This document shows, in pieces, positions 8,225 through 15,249 of a DNA stretch of 64,000 nt. The notes below the pieces were generated by a model that was not told the origin of the DNA, ran no database searches, and saw only the letters and a list, made by a program, of their open reading frames with translations. Both the position numbers and the translations under genes were made by a program. Positions within the stretch are counted from its first letter, which is position 1. Every line of letters starts with the position of its first letter. Source of the DNA: a virus; the IMG/VR virus record IMGVR_UViG_3300030329_006476, positions 39,800-103,799 of that record. One strand, written 5' to 3'.

Positions 8225-8363
8225 TGTCTTTAACTTTCTTTAATATTACTGCCCATGCTTTCTCAAGCTCTTGTAGCGCTTCCTCGTTGTCTCTGCCCAC
8301 ACAATCCTCTGCATACCCCTCAAGGGCAATGTGGATAGTATCTAATGCTGATTCAATATTCAT
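8217..8363 (-). CDS. hypothetical helical protein (48 aa)
   Basis: An acidic helical peptide (MNIESALDTIHIALEGYAE). Its start overlaps the upstream TGA (ATGA) and its end overlaps the next start by 8 nt. No family recognised. Confidence 0.55.
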   Translation of the reverse strand: MNIESALDTIHIALEGYAEDCVGRDNEEALQELEKAWAVILKKVKDND

Positions 8364-8527
8364 TTCTCGTACATATAAACATAGGATTCATCTAAGCCAA
8401 CAGACCTACAATACTTCACGCATTCTTTTTCTGTTTTGAATTTTAATATTTTATTGTTGTCATCCAAGAGATATTCATTTCCGTTTATACTCACTCCATT
8501 TATTGGTCTGGCTATTACATATTTCAT
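8360..8527 (-). CDS. hypothetical small protein, possibly DpnD-like (55 aa)
   Basis: MKYVIARPINGVSINGNEYL, then a helix TEKECVKYCRSVGL. The strand-helix pattern resembles the neighbouring DpnD/PcfM-like proteins but lacks their acidic signature. ATGA coupling downstream. Confidence 0.5.
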   Translation of the reverse strand: MKYVIARPINGVSINGNEYLLDDNNKILKFKTEKECVKYCRSVGLDESYVYMYEK

Positions 8528-8530
8528 TAT

Positions 8531-8878
8531 TTATGCCTCGTACATAAAAATAGGTTTATTTGGGTCATCCATTGGCTCAAATGTCCCTGCAATATTGTAA
8601 TCAAAATGGTCTACGGCATCTTCCCAAGTTGCTCCATCGCACTCCATAATCGTAGAAATTAGCTCTTCGTAAGAATAAATTGCCCTGCCACACAATGAGT
8701 AACCATGAATTGCATTGTCGTACATTTCTCTCGGCTCAAGTAGCATGGCATCGGGATTATATTCAGCTAGTGACTCGGTAAGCCATTCTAGGCGCTCTTT
8801 GCGCTTTACCCTAAGTTCGGCAATAATATCTTGCTCTTCGTTTTGATTCTCTATATCTTTTTCGCTCATGTGACTCAT
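8531..8878 (-). CDS. conserved phage small protein (115 aa)
   Basis: The C-terminal half has YDNAIHGYSLCGRAIYSYEE, then DGATWEDAVDHFDYN and a final KPIFMYEA. This layout recurs in many phage hypothetical proteins (an AI.G....RAIY.Y block, then EEA...DYN). Function unknown. ATGA overlap with the upstream gene fixes the start at 8878. Confidence 0.65.
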   Translation of the reverse strand: MSHMSEKDIENQNEEQDIIAELRVKRKERLEWLTESLAEYNPDAMLLEPREMYDNAIHGYSLCGRAIYSYEELISTIMECDGATWEDAVDHFDYNIAGTFEPMDDPNKPIFMYEA

Positions 8879-9141
8879 GTGGCAGTTTCCTCTTGGTGAA
8901 TTTCCTTTAATTTGTTATATTCTTCTTCTCCAATCATGAACTTGGCTACATCATGGTCAATGGAGGGAAGTTCTCCATCCACGAAACCGTCTGTATCGTG
9001 AATTGAAGCAATGAACCTATCATCCTCAACGACATAAGTCAAGGTAAATCTTATTCCTCTTTCGGAATTTTCTACGATGCTCTCAGAATAGTCTATGTAT
9101 TTGCCGTGAGGGTCTGTATGATAATAGCCAAGCAGTTTCAT
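8875..9141 (-). CDS. hypothetical protein (88 aa)
   Basis: The start at 9141 (MKLLGYYHTDPHGKY) gives the ATGA overlap seen at other junctions, so it is preferred over the longer in-frame start at 9156. Beta-rich N-terminus and helical C-terminus. No family recognised. Confidence 0.6.
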   Translation of the reverse strand: MKLLGYYHTDPHGKYIDYSESIVENSERGIRFTLTYVVEDDRFIASIHDTDGFVDGELPSIDHDVAKFMIGEEEYNKLKEIHQEETAT

Positions 9142-9359
9142 TTTAATTCCTCGCAACTTAATGTTGTTCTATCTCCATGCGTATGCCTAGTATGATATTT
9201 AGATAAATCTTTTTTGTCTTCTGGAATTGGATAAAAGAGTCTATCGCATCCATATTCAGCCAACAACTCTTCCACAAGATTTTCTGCTTGGTTAGCATCT
9301 TTAGCTTCAACATCAATGTATCCGCTGAGTTCTTCCCATATTCCTACTCTATATTTCAT
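9138..9359 (-). CDS. DpnD/PcfM-like small protein
   Basis: 73 aa. MKYRVGIWEELSGYIDVEAK followed by the helix DANQAENLVEELL: the same strand-strand-helix pattern as the proteins at 7279, 9838, 11048 and 13133. Function unknown. Coupled to its neighbours by 4-nt overlaps on both sides. Confidence 0.6.
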   Translation of the reverse strand: MKYRVGIWEELSGYIDVEAKDANQAENLVEELLAEYGCDRLFYPIPEDKKDLSKYHTRHTHGDRTTLSCEELK

Positions 9360-9838
9360 GTTATATCTCCTAGTACCTTTAAAGGATTATCGAGGGTTTG
9401 GGAAATGTGGGAGTCTATTTCCTCCTCAAGACGACGAAGGCATTTTTTAGCTACATTACAGTTATTTAAGGGGGGCAAGTGTTCTTTTATTAAGTCTACC
9501 TCAAGCGAGCGGATTTCTGCAAGGGGATGCTCGCTAAAATAAATTTTATCAAAAACCTTATCCTTCTTATGGAGAGCTTTCCTTGAATGAAAATTTGTAT
9601 CCGTATTAGCCTTTCCGATATACTCTATGCTCATATAATGATTATCAATTATTTTTACCAAAAAATAAACTATACCTAGAAGTGGCGACATGGGGTGTAC
9701 GCCATATTCCTTTAACTCACCTTCTTCAGGCTTGCCCAAAAGCAGAAAATTCGTAAAGCGGGGGATGTAACGGCTTCGTTTAAGTGACAACGCCCGACTC
9801 AACATTTCTTGTCTGAACTCTTCTACATATTTTTTCAT
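9356..9838 (-). CDS. GIY-YIG-like nuclease
   Basis: 160 aa. The core reads GIVYFLVKI (GIY-like), then IEYIGKAN (YIG), an Arg/His pair in HSRKALHK, a Glu in RSLEVDLIKEH and a final PPLNN, in the order of the GIY-YIG catalytic module. The first motif is GIV rather than GIY, so activity is uncertain. No DNA-binding extension is obvious. Such phage nucleases can act in homing or host DNA degradation. Confidence 0.65.
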   Translation of the reverse strand: MKKYVEEFRQEMLSRALSLKRSRYIPRFTNFLLLGKPEEGELKEYGVHPMSPLLGIVYFLVKIIDNHYMSIEYIGKANTDTNFHSRKALHKKDKVFDKIYFSEHPLAEIRSLEVDLIKEHLPPLNNCNVAKKCLRRLEEEIDSHISQTLDNPLKVLGDIT

Positions 9839-10023
9839 TATTGCTCCTTGTCTGACTCGACGGTTATTATTGATACTTCAGCATTTTCCTTCCAAGCTGT
9901 ACTGGTTTCTGCATCGGCGTCCAATACTTTATAGGCGAACCTTTCCGCTTGCTTCTTGCTAACGGCATTAACTTCATAAACTCGGTAGGTAGTGGACTTA
10001 AATTCTACGGCATATTTTTTCAT
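9838..10023 (-). CDS. DpnD/PcfM-like small protein
   Basis: 61 aa. MKKYAVEFKSTTYRVYEVNA then SKKQAERFAYKVL and a C-terminal strand (VSIITVE), the full beta-beta-alpha-beta pattern of the family. Function unknown. Overlaps its upstream neighbour by 4 nt. Confidence 0.6.
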   Translation of the reverse strand: MKKYAVEFKSTTYRVYEVNAVSKKQAERFAYKVLDADAETSTAWKENAEVSIITVESDKEQ

Positions 10024-10289
10024 GTTAATTCTTCTATAAAATCTAAAACCTTCTTGTATTTCTTATGCACCAACCTTAACTTAACTTCCTTGGCTTTGTC
10101 AAGGTTTTTCGTCTTGTAATAAACGCATTGAGAAGAGGGGAGGTCGGGAGTCATTAATATTTGATAATATTTGTGACCATTCTTCATCCCGTAACTGGAA
10201 TAAGGAATCACCTCTTTCTTCTGGTTAGGAAGAAGTAACGCATAACTGCCTCCCTTTAATTTATTCCAACCAACCTCTAGTTCGCTCAT
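10020..10289 (-). CDS. hypothetical protein (89 aa)
   Basis: The start at 10289 (MSELEVGWNKLKGG) is chosen over the longer frame to 10394, because a promoter (10299-10327) ends 9 nt before it and the longer frame would run through that promoter. Basic C-terminus (HKKYKKVLDF). No family recognised. Confidence 0.65.
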   Translation of the reverse strand: MSELEVGWNKLKGGSYALLLPNQKKEVIPYSSYGMKNGHKYYQILMTPDLPSSQCVYYKTKNLDKAKEVKLRLVHKKYKKVLDFIEELT

Positions 10290-10298
10290 CGTCCCCCC

Positions 10299-10327
10299 AC
10301 TATGACAGAAGAACGAAAAACTGTCAA
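10299..10327 (-). promoter_or_regulatory. sigma70-like promoter
   Basis: TTGACA (10327-10322), 17-bp spacer, CATAGT (10304-10299), 9 nt to the ATG at 10289. The TGA stop of the upstream gene lies inside the -35 hexamer. Confidence 0.65.
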
Positions 10328-10602
10328 GGACTTTTTTCCCCTCCCCAAAATTTTTCTTCAGCATCGCTAATGTAATCGCACAACCATAGCCCAAAATCCC
10401 TTAAATCATAGATGAAGCGCTTTGGGTCTTCTTCGTGCAACCAAAAGTCACCTTGGCGCATGAATATTTCCATGCGAGAGGCAATCTCCTCCAGTTGGGG
10501 TACGGTCATATTGCCAAGGCAATTATCGACCAAATATTTTATTTCAGAAATTAAAAGATCAAGTTCGGGCGAATCCCATTCCCTCTCCTCTTCATTCCAC
10601 AT
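10324..10602 (-). CDS. hypothetical Trp-rich acidic protein (92 aa)
   Basis: MWNEEEREWDSPELDLLISE, then aromatic-rich helices (FWLHEEDPKRFIYDLRDFGLW). The stop TGA forms part of the next promoter's TTGACA. No family recognised. Confidence 0.6.
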   Translation of the reverse strand: MWNEEEREWDSPELDLLISEIKYLVDNCLGNMTVPQLEEIASRMEIFMRQGDFWLHEEDPKRFIYDLRDFGLWLCDYISDAEEKFWGGEKSP

Positions 10603-10792
10603 GGGGGCGAGGAGAATGCTTCTGGGGGGTTATTATAGCCTCCACAAAATCCTGCAAATAAATATTTAATTCCTTCTCCAATGCAGTAGCAATCATTTCT
10701 TGAGCCGCTTTTGACTGAAGGTTTATTTGGCAGGATTCACCTGCATCATTACACCCAAATCTTCCTAAAACTTCAAGAATTATCTCTTTCAT
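10592..10792 (-). CDS. hypothetical helical protein (66 aa)
   Basis: MKEIILEVLGRFGCNDAGE followed by an amphipathic helix (AQEMIATALEKELNIYLQD). It overlaps its neighbours by 11-20 nt. No family recognised. Confidence 0.6.
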   Translation of the reverse strand: MKEIILEVLGRFGCNDAGESCQINLQSKAAQEMIATALEKELNIYLQDFVEAIITPQKHSPRPHVE

Positions 10793-11045
10793 CGGCGTTG
10801 ATTATAGCATTTATTTGATCGGAAGTCAAGGGATTTTTCATATATTCATCGTAAGAGGATTGTGCAACTTCGGGATGTTCCGTTGCCTCAAACTTACGGC
10901 GCAACGCATTAGCTTGATCTTTAGTCATGCCAATGCGCTCGGTATAGTTTTCAAAAAGATTAAACTTGCCCTGCACCCATAAGTCCCATTCAGCTTGCGT
11001 AAAGAACCCCTGAAAAACTTCGGAAAATAAAGAGTCGTCAGCCAT
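10773..11045 (-). CDS. hypothetical protein (90 aa)
   Basis: The start MADDSLFSEVFQGFF at 11045 lies 2 nt after the upstream stop and is preferred over the in-frame ATG at 11096 inside the upstream gene. Helical (MTKDQANALRRKFEATEH). No family recognised. Confidence 0.6.
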   Translation of the reverse strand: MADDSLFSEVFQGFFTQAEWDLWVQGKFNLFENYTERIGMTKDQANALRRKFEATEHPEVAQSSYDEYMKNPLTSDQINAIINADERDNS

Positions 11046-11047
11046 GC

Positions 11048-11293
11048 TTAAGAAGCACCATGCAAGGTGATAGGCGCAAAGGGAGAAACATTCCATTCAA
11101 GCAATTTGTCCATACCTTTAACATCCTGCCATAAATCATCCACTTGAATAAAGGTAGGCTCAAACTCCGACAAGCGCACGGACGGCTCACATTGTCCCTT
11201 CAAAACTTTCTCTTTTGCTTCTTTGGAGGTTTCCGCAATAACTTCATAATTGGAGGCATGTATTTCCTTGGCGGTAACAATATATTTCTTCAT
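11048..11293 (-). CDS. DpnD/PcfM-like small protein
   Basis: 81 aa. MKKYIVTAKEIHASNYEVIA then ETSKEAKEKVLKG and a C-terminal strand (TFIQVDDL): the family's beta-beta-alpha-beta pattern. Function unknown. Confidence 0.6.
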   Translation of the reverse strand: MKKYIVTAKEIHASNYEVIAETSKEAKEKVLKGQCEPSVRLSEFEPTFIQVDDLWQDVKGMDKLLEWNVSPFAPITLHGAS

Positions 11294-11294
11294 G

Positions 11295-11666
11295 TCACGG
11301 AGTGCTTGTTTCGATTAATTCACCTGTTTTTAAATCATAAAGGAAAAGGTCGTTATGGGACATGCCGTACTCATGTAGATAGCTCCGTGCGTCACGCAAA
11401 GAACGGGTATTGTAAAGCAGGTCGTCTCTGGCATCGTTTTTATGCCTAATTTCATAACGGTAATTTACAATGCGTACCTTGTAGTCATGCCCACTATCCA
11501 TGCTGTTGCGCTCGGCATAATCGAGCGCTTCTTGCTCGGTATTAAAGATAGGCTTGATTTCAGGCATGTCCCAAGAAGGATCATACGCTTGAAAATATAC
11601 GCCCTTTTGAGGCGCAAGATTACAACCTAACGCAAACAACGGAAAAACTAAAGATATATATTTCAT
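11295..11666 (-). CDS. putative lipoprotein (123 aa)
   Basis: The N-terminus MKYISLVFPLFALGCNLAP is a short signal peptide with a lipobox ending ALGC, so Cys15 should be lipidated. The mature part shows two Thr-x-x-x-A helices (NTEQEALDYAERN and NTRSLRDARSYL), hinting at two copies of a strand-helix unit like the DpnD-type proteins nearby. Likely inner- or outer-membrane anchored in the host. Confidence 0.7.
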   Translation of the reverse strand: MKYISLVFPLFALGCNLAPQKGVYFQAYDPSWDMPEIKPIFNTEQEALDYAERNSMDSGHDYKVRIVNYRYEIRHKNDARDDLLYNTRSLRDARSYLHEYGMSHNDLFLYDLKTGELIETSTP

Positions 11667-11854
11667 TATAAATGGTGTCGGAATCCTATGCGAGCCAATT
11701 CCCGAAACTCAGCCTCTGTTTGTTTGATATAAAAAAGCATGGGGCGCAAAATCTCCTCAACCCAATAAGCGGAGGAATCATCTGGGAGGTTTGAGAGTTC
11801 AGCTATTTGAGCCTGTATCTTAACTTTTAATTTTTCTCTTTCTTTAGTAGTCAT
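11666..11854 (-). CDS. hypothetical helical protein (62 aa)
   Basis: MTTKEREKLKVKIQAQIAEL, then YIKQTEAEFRELARIG. It lies between two lipoprotein genes and overlaps both. No family recognised. Confidence 0.6.
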   Translation of the reverse strand: MTTKEREKLKVKIQAQIAELSNLPDDSSAYWVEEILRPMLFYIKQTEAEFRELARIGFRHHL

Positions 11855-12111
11855 TTTGCCCCCAAGTTAGCGTTGAGTTCTTTTTGGCGCAAATACTCTA
11901 TCTTGCCATTGGTGAGGGCATGAAGATAATCTACATAGCGTATATTTAGGGAGCGCGCCCTCGCTCTGAGGAACTCCTCATCATAGCGCTCCAGAGGCAC
12001 GGGACATTTGCTCGGGTCAATCACGGGATAATTGTGAAGAGTGTCGGCGCTTTTGTTCGGAGAAGCGCAGGATGAAAGGAGAAGTGCTAATGCGGTAAAT
12101 AGTTTTTTCAT
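11851..12111 (-). CDS. putative lipoprotein (86 aa)
   Basis: The signal MKKLFTALALLLSSCASPN has lipobox LSSC (Cys15). The mature domain is about 70 residues, rich in Arg/Glu/Leu and probably helical. The next but one gene is also a lipoprotein. Function unknown. Confidence 0.7.
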   Translation of the reverse strand: MKKLFTALALLLSSCASPNKSADTLHNYPVIDPSKCPVPLERYDEEFLRARARSLNIRYVDYLHALTNGKIEYLRQKELNANLGAK

Positions 12112-12155
12112 CTTATATTAATTATAGCAAAATTTATTAAAATTTCTACAGCGAG

Positions 12156-12230
12156 TCAGCAACCGCAGTTACCTTTGTCGAACTCCCACAAGAACCAATA
12201 AAATTCCTCAAAGTTGTCACGGTTATACAT
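12156..12230 (-). CDS. possible micro-protein (24 aa)
   Basis: An aromatic-rich 24-residue frame (MYNRDNFEEFYWFLWEFDKG, ending in CGC). Its ATG lies 8 nt inside the upstream gene. It fills an otherwise empty gap, but length alone gives little support. Confidence 0.35.
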   Translation of the reverse strand: MYNRDNFEEFYWFLWEFDKGNCGC

Positions 12231-12444
12231 CTTTCCAAAAATCAAATCCCTCCAGTTCAGGCTCCATTTCCTTCCCCAGAGGGAATAATTTAACAGACAA
12301 CCTGTCATCACGGTTGGAGATGAATAAAGACTGTCCATCAATCCTCAACCAAGCGCTTTTGCCTGTCAAGACAAAATCTTCTCCACCGTGAGAGCCATCG
12401 TTATTACCTATGGAATCATGGTTTACATCGGGCTGTATGTTCAT
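12223..12444 (-). CDS. hypothetical beta-rich protein (73 aa)
   Basis: The start MNIQPDVNHDSIGNN at 12444 avoids a 35-nt overlap with the upstream gene. Earlier in-frame ATGs at 12465 and 12483 are alternatives. A Gly/Asp-rich N-terminus precedes a beta-rich region (SAWLRIDGQSLFIS). No family recognised. Confidence 0.55.
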   Translation of the reverse strand: MNIQPDVNHDSIGNNDGSHGGEDFVLTGKSAWLRIDGQSLFISNRDDRLSVKLFPLGKEMEPELEGFDFWKDV

Positions 12445-12448
12445 TGTG

Positions 12449-13114
12449 CTATTCTGCATAATCATATTCTCCTGTTTCGGCATTAAAGGTATTTTCCAAA
12501 GTCACCTCAATATCATTAACCCTCGCCTTATGCGCAAGCCTTGAGAGGACTTGTTGGCGCAAATCATCGGGATTAGTTCCGACTTCGGCATCAACGGCAA
12601 TTATGCTGTCAACCCTGAAGTCAAAGGTAATCATCTGAGGCTGAGTCTTTTTTTCCATAATGTCCACGATTGCTTGTCGGTCATCATTCAACCACAATTC
12701 AACAATCTTGTCAATGTTTTTATCGTCTGGATTGATATTATAAGACTCTCCCTTGTGATATATCGTTCCAAAGATATAATTCTCAAAAAATTGCAAGTCA
12801 TTATCTTCGGCAAACTTCTTTGCCAGAGATAAAAAGCTATTCTCCCTAGCCTCGTCTTCAAGATACCTCCAACCTTCCTGCCAACCCTCATGGAGAGAAA
12901 TAGAAAATTCAAACATACCCTTAAGTACCAAGTCTCTCGCCCAAACATGGTCATCGCCATGCTGAATTAATTCAACGGGATGCCCCATCTTTACATACTC
13001 CCTAAGAGGACACTCCGTAAAAAAGATTTTATTAAATTCTTTATGAAGTTCTTCCGTAGACCTAGTGGTCTTGCTAGTCCTTCTAAATGTATAACCTTTG
13101 CCTTCTCCGCTCAT
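12449..13114 (-). CDS. hypothetical protein (221 aa)
   Basis: A basic N-terminus (GYTFRRTSKTTRSTEELHKE), a helical middle and a C-terminal region with a Val/Asp-rich strand (VDSIIAVDAEVGTNPDDLRQ) that recalls the DpnD-like pattern. No family recognised. Confidence 0.65.
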   Translation of the reverse strand: MSGEGKGYTFRRTSKTTRSTEELHKEFNKIFFTECPLREYVKMGHPVELIQHGDDHVWARDLVLKGMFEFSISLHEGWQEGWRYLEDEARENSFLSLAKKFAEDNDLQFFENYIFGTIYHKGESYNINPDDKNIDKIVELWLNDDRQAIVDIMEKKTQPQMITFDFRVDSIIAVDAEVGTNPDDLRQQVLSRLAHKARVNDIEVTLENTFNAETGEYDYAE

Positions 13115-13132
13115 TTTTATTTTAATTAAGAA

Positions 13133-13372
13133 TTAAGCTCCCTTGACCCATTCCTTTGACCTCCAAGCTTCTTCAAGATAGGCATCTCTGTAATCCTTGT
13201 CGCTAATTTCTAGCAACTCCCCAAGAATCGTCGTTCCACCTCCTTCTCGCAAAAGCTGTCTAGCTTCTTCTTCGGTGTCGGCATCTATCTCGTAGACACA
13301 AGTAGCAGGAACACTAAATATATAAGTATTCTTTTTGCTCAAATCCAACCTATCATTATAATTGCTTTTCAT
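13133..13372 (-). CDS. DpnD/PcfM-like small protein
   Basis: 79 aa. After a polar leader, FSVPATCVYEIDADTEEEAR and QLLREGG give the same strand-loop-helix signature (I-D-A-x-T-E-E-E-A) as the other small proteins in this array. Function unknown. Confidence 0.6.
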   Translation of the reverse strand: MKSNYNDRLDLSKKNTYIFSVPATCVYEIDADTEEEARQLLREGGGTTILGELLEISDKDYRDAYLEEAWRSKEWVKGA

Positions 13373-13387
13373 CTTTTTACCAATCTT

Positions 13388-13819
13388 TCATTGTTCGTTA
13401 TGACACTTAATCTCGCCACCTTTATAGGCAAACAAGGACTGAAAATGGTCGGTATTAATTCTAAAGAATTCTTCTTTGTCTAACTCAACTGCATAAGCAG
13501 AGCAATGCCACTCTAAAGACTCACCATCATATTCTTCGCCAAAATTTGCTTCATGCACATTAAAGTCGATTCTCTCATTAAAAGAAAACCAAGCATCGTA
13601 AGGGTCTACATCCTCCATTTGAATGTCGGGGTTATCTTCCACCGTTTTAATATGAGCCAACGCCTCTTCTATAATTTTAGATTTGGTTGCATCATCTAAA
13701 TGAAGCATTTTACTGCCCCTTAATTCCCTGTAGGGAAGGGGCGCAGGAGCAGATTTATGGTAGTCTGCCACAACTTGCTCGTATGTAGGATAATCGTCGC
13801 CTATAATTTCTTTATTCAT
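13388..13819 (-). CDS. hypothetical acidic protein (143 aa)
   Basis: Acidic and soluble, with DVDPYDAWFSFNERIDF and a Cys/His-containing end (GGEIKCHNEQ). TAATG overlap with the gene before it. No family recognised. Confidence 0.6.
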   Translation of the reverse strand: MNKEIIGDDYPTYEQVVADYHKSAPAPLPYRELRGSKMLHLDDATKSKIIEEALAHIKTVEDNPDIQMEDVDPYDAWFSFNERIDFNVHEANFGEEYDGESLEWHCSAYAVELDKEEFFRINTDHFQSLFAYKGGEIKCHNEQ

Positions 13820-14115
13820 TATTCAATGCCCCAATCTTTTCTATATTTAGCTCTTTCCTCGTCGGTGAGCTTCTCCCACCAATTCTCGTCAAAGTTTTCT
13901 GCAATAGTGTCCTTCCCGAAGCTCTCGACAGACCTACCTTCAGGCATCATGGACTGAATTACCTCCAACACTTTCTTGCCTACGCTGTCGTGTACTGCGC
14001 CCTTCTCGTCTCCAAAATTATAAGTCCACATATCTTTATCGCTACCATACCCAAACTGGATTTCGATGTAGCAATCGTCTATAAGGTCGGCTCTATCTGT
14101 TACTGGACACTTCAT
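13819..14115 (-). CDS. hypothetical protein (98 aa)
   Basis: FGYGSDKDMWTYNFGDEKG near the N-terminus and a charged helical C-terminus (WWEKLTDEERAKYRKDW). Coupled by ATGA to the macrodomain gene just upstream, so it is co-translated with it. No family recognised. Confidence 0.6.
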   Translation of the reverse strand: MKCPVTDRADLIDDCYIEIQFGYGSDKDMWTYNFGDEKGAVHDSVGKKVLEVIQSMMPEGRSVESFGKDTIAENFDENWWEKLTDEERAKYRKDWGIE

Positions 14116-14732
14116 TGCGTTCTTTCAAAGGATGATTTTTGCCAATCGGAAGGCGAGTCCTTCCCCATGCTGTCGTACTTCACAATATAGGTTTCTATCG
14201 GAGAGTCAAGAAAAATATCTTCTATAATGGCTTTTATTATTTTCCAGTTGCCTCCTGCAAGTCCGCAAGAAATGCCGTAAGGCAAGCCCAAGACTTGAGG
14301 TTGACCTGTTCCTTCCTGAATAGAGATTAAATCTTCTTGCATGGCTTTCAATGCTCGCCAAAAATATTCATAATTGACTTCTCTTTTCTTGGTGGAATAT
14401 CCCGATTGGGTGTATAGATTGTAAATGGTAACCTGAGCTAATCTGCCATGAGTTAAAGGGGCAAATTTGGTTTTTATTACTGCTTTAGAGTAGTCCCCTA
14501 TTCGTACTTTCCAGTTCCCCCCTTCATTGTATTCGTTATTGTAACACTCCCTATCCGCTTTAAAAGCTTGGGGGTAGCGCTCCTTTATTTGCTTTGCAAT
14601 ACCTGCGCCCATAACATTTTGACAATTGCAGGAGTGGGCAATAACATTGATTCCTAGATATTTGTCGGAGTCAGTTTTGCAGTAGGATGGGAAATCTAGC
14701 AGATTACCGCTGATAATGTGTATGCCGTTCAT
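14112..14732 (-). CDS. macrodomain (ADP-ribose-binding / Appr-1''-p phosphatase-like) protein
   Basis: 206 aa, one macrodomain. ISGNLLDF at the start, then INVIAHSCNCQNVMGAGIAK (the Asn and Gly-rich ligand loop) and LPYGISCGLAGGNWKII near residue 155 (second Gly-rich loop). Macrodomains bind or hydrolyse ADP-ribose and its derivatives. In a phage this could reverse ADP-ribosylation made by host defences or recycle ADP-ribose compounds; both are inferences. It heads a transcription unit whose promoter ends 8 nt before the ATG. Confidence 0.85.
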   Translation of the reverse strand: MNGIHIISGNLLDFPSYCKTDSDKYLGINVIAHSCNCQNVMGAGIAKQIKERYPQAFKADRECYNNEYNEGGNWKVRIGDYSKAVIKTKFAPLTHGRLAQVTIYNLYTQSGYSTKKREVNYEYFWRALKAMQEDLISIQEGTGQPQVLGLPYGISCGLAGGNWKIIKAIIEDIFLDSPIETYIVKYDSMGKDSPSDWQKSSFERTQ

Positions 14733-14740
14733 GGATACCC

Positions 14741-14769
14741 ACTCTATATTAAGAGGAATTCTCTGTCAA
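14741..14769 (-). promoter_or_regulatory. sigma70-like promoter of the macrodomain gene
   Basis: TTGACA (14769-14764), 17-bp spacer, TAGAGT (14746-14741), 8 nt to the ATG at 14732. The mRNA is expected to be leaderless or nearly so. Confidence 0.7.
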
Positions 14770-14946
14770 GCTTTTTTTATAATCAAGGTAGAATCCTATG
14801 GCTACGACTATATTCAAGCCACAAGAAGCTAAAATCTCATGAATGTCCTCGTAGATATTCATAGATAGATGCACATGACCTATCATCCAGAACGGGATAG
14901 CGAGGTTTTGGCTAATCCAAATCAGAGTGAAGCGCACCAACCTCAT
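14749..14946 (-). CDS. small membrane protein (65 aa)
   Basis: Two hydrophobic stretches (FTLIWISQNLAIPFWMIG and GLNIVVAIGFYL) suggest a two-pass membrane protein. It overlaps the upstream gene by 4 nt. No family recognised. Confidence 0.6.
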   Translation of the reverse strand: MRLVRFTLIWISQNLAIPFWMIGHVHLSMNIYEDIHEILASCGLNIVVAIGFYLDYKKSLTENSS

Positions 14947-15233
14947 GGACGCAAGCGCTCGGCAATATCAACAATAAAATCGTCACGATTAATTTCAACA
15001 CCCAAAATCTCCGAAGCCTTAAGAATCTGCTCGGCGGTAAGCAACGCAAAGTCAGAAACTAGAGATTGGTCGGTTATAAATGAACACCTATATCTATCGT
15101 CTTCGTAAGAAGCAGAGAAAGCAGATAAAATACTGTCAATCTCCTTCTTGAGTGCATCTGACCGCAGAGTGGGGGCGGTAGTAAAGTGTTCTTCCATAAA
15201 TTGTCGGAAATATTCACAAGTTAATTCTTTCAT
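14943..15233 (-). CDS. hypothetical helical protein (96 aa)
   Basis: Helical and acidic (MKELTCEYFRQFMEEHF). A GGAG lies 8 nt before the ATG and a promoter lies inside the 3' end of the QueF-like gene, giving a short conventional leader. No family recognised. Confidence 0.6.
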   Translation of the reverse strand: MKELTCEYFRQFMEEHFTTAPTLRSDALKKEIDSILSAFSASYEDDRYRCSFITDQSLVSDFALLTAEQILKASEILGVEINRDDFIVDIAERLRP

Positions 15234-15249
15234 ATGATCTCCAAGCTAT

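Noticed and set aside
12156-12341. 61-codon minus-strand frame beginning MMDSLYSS
   Set aside because: Mostly another reading of the 73-aa gene at 12223; only its last 24 codons may be a separate micro-gene.
12340-12373. TTGACA within the gene at 12223 as a promoter
   Set aside because: The hexamer at 17 bp is GAGGAT and no gene starts nearby; it is explained by the codons of that gene.
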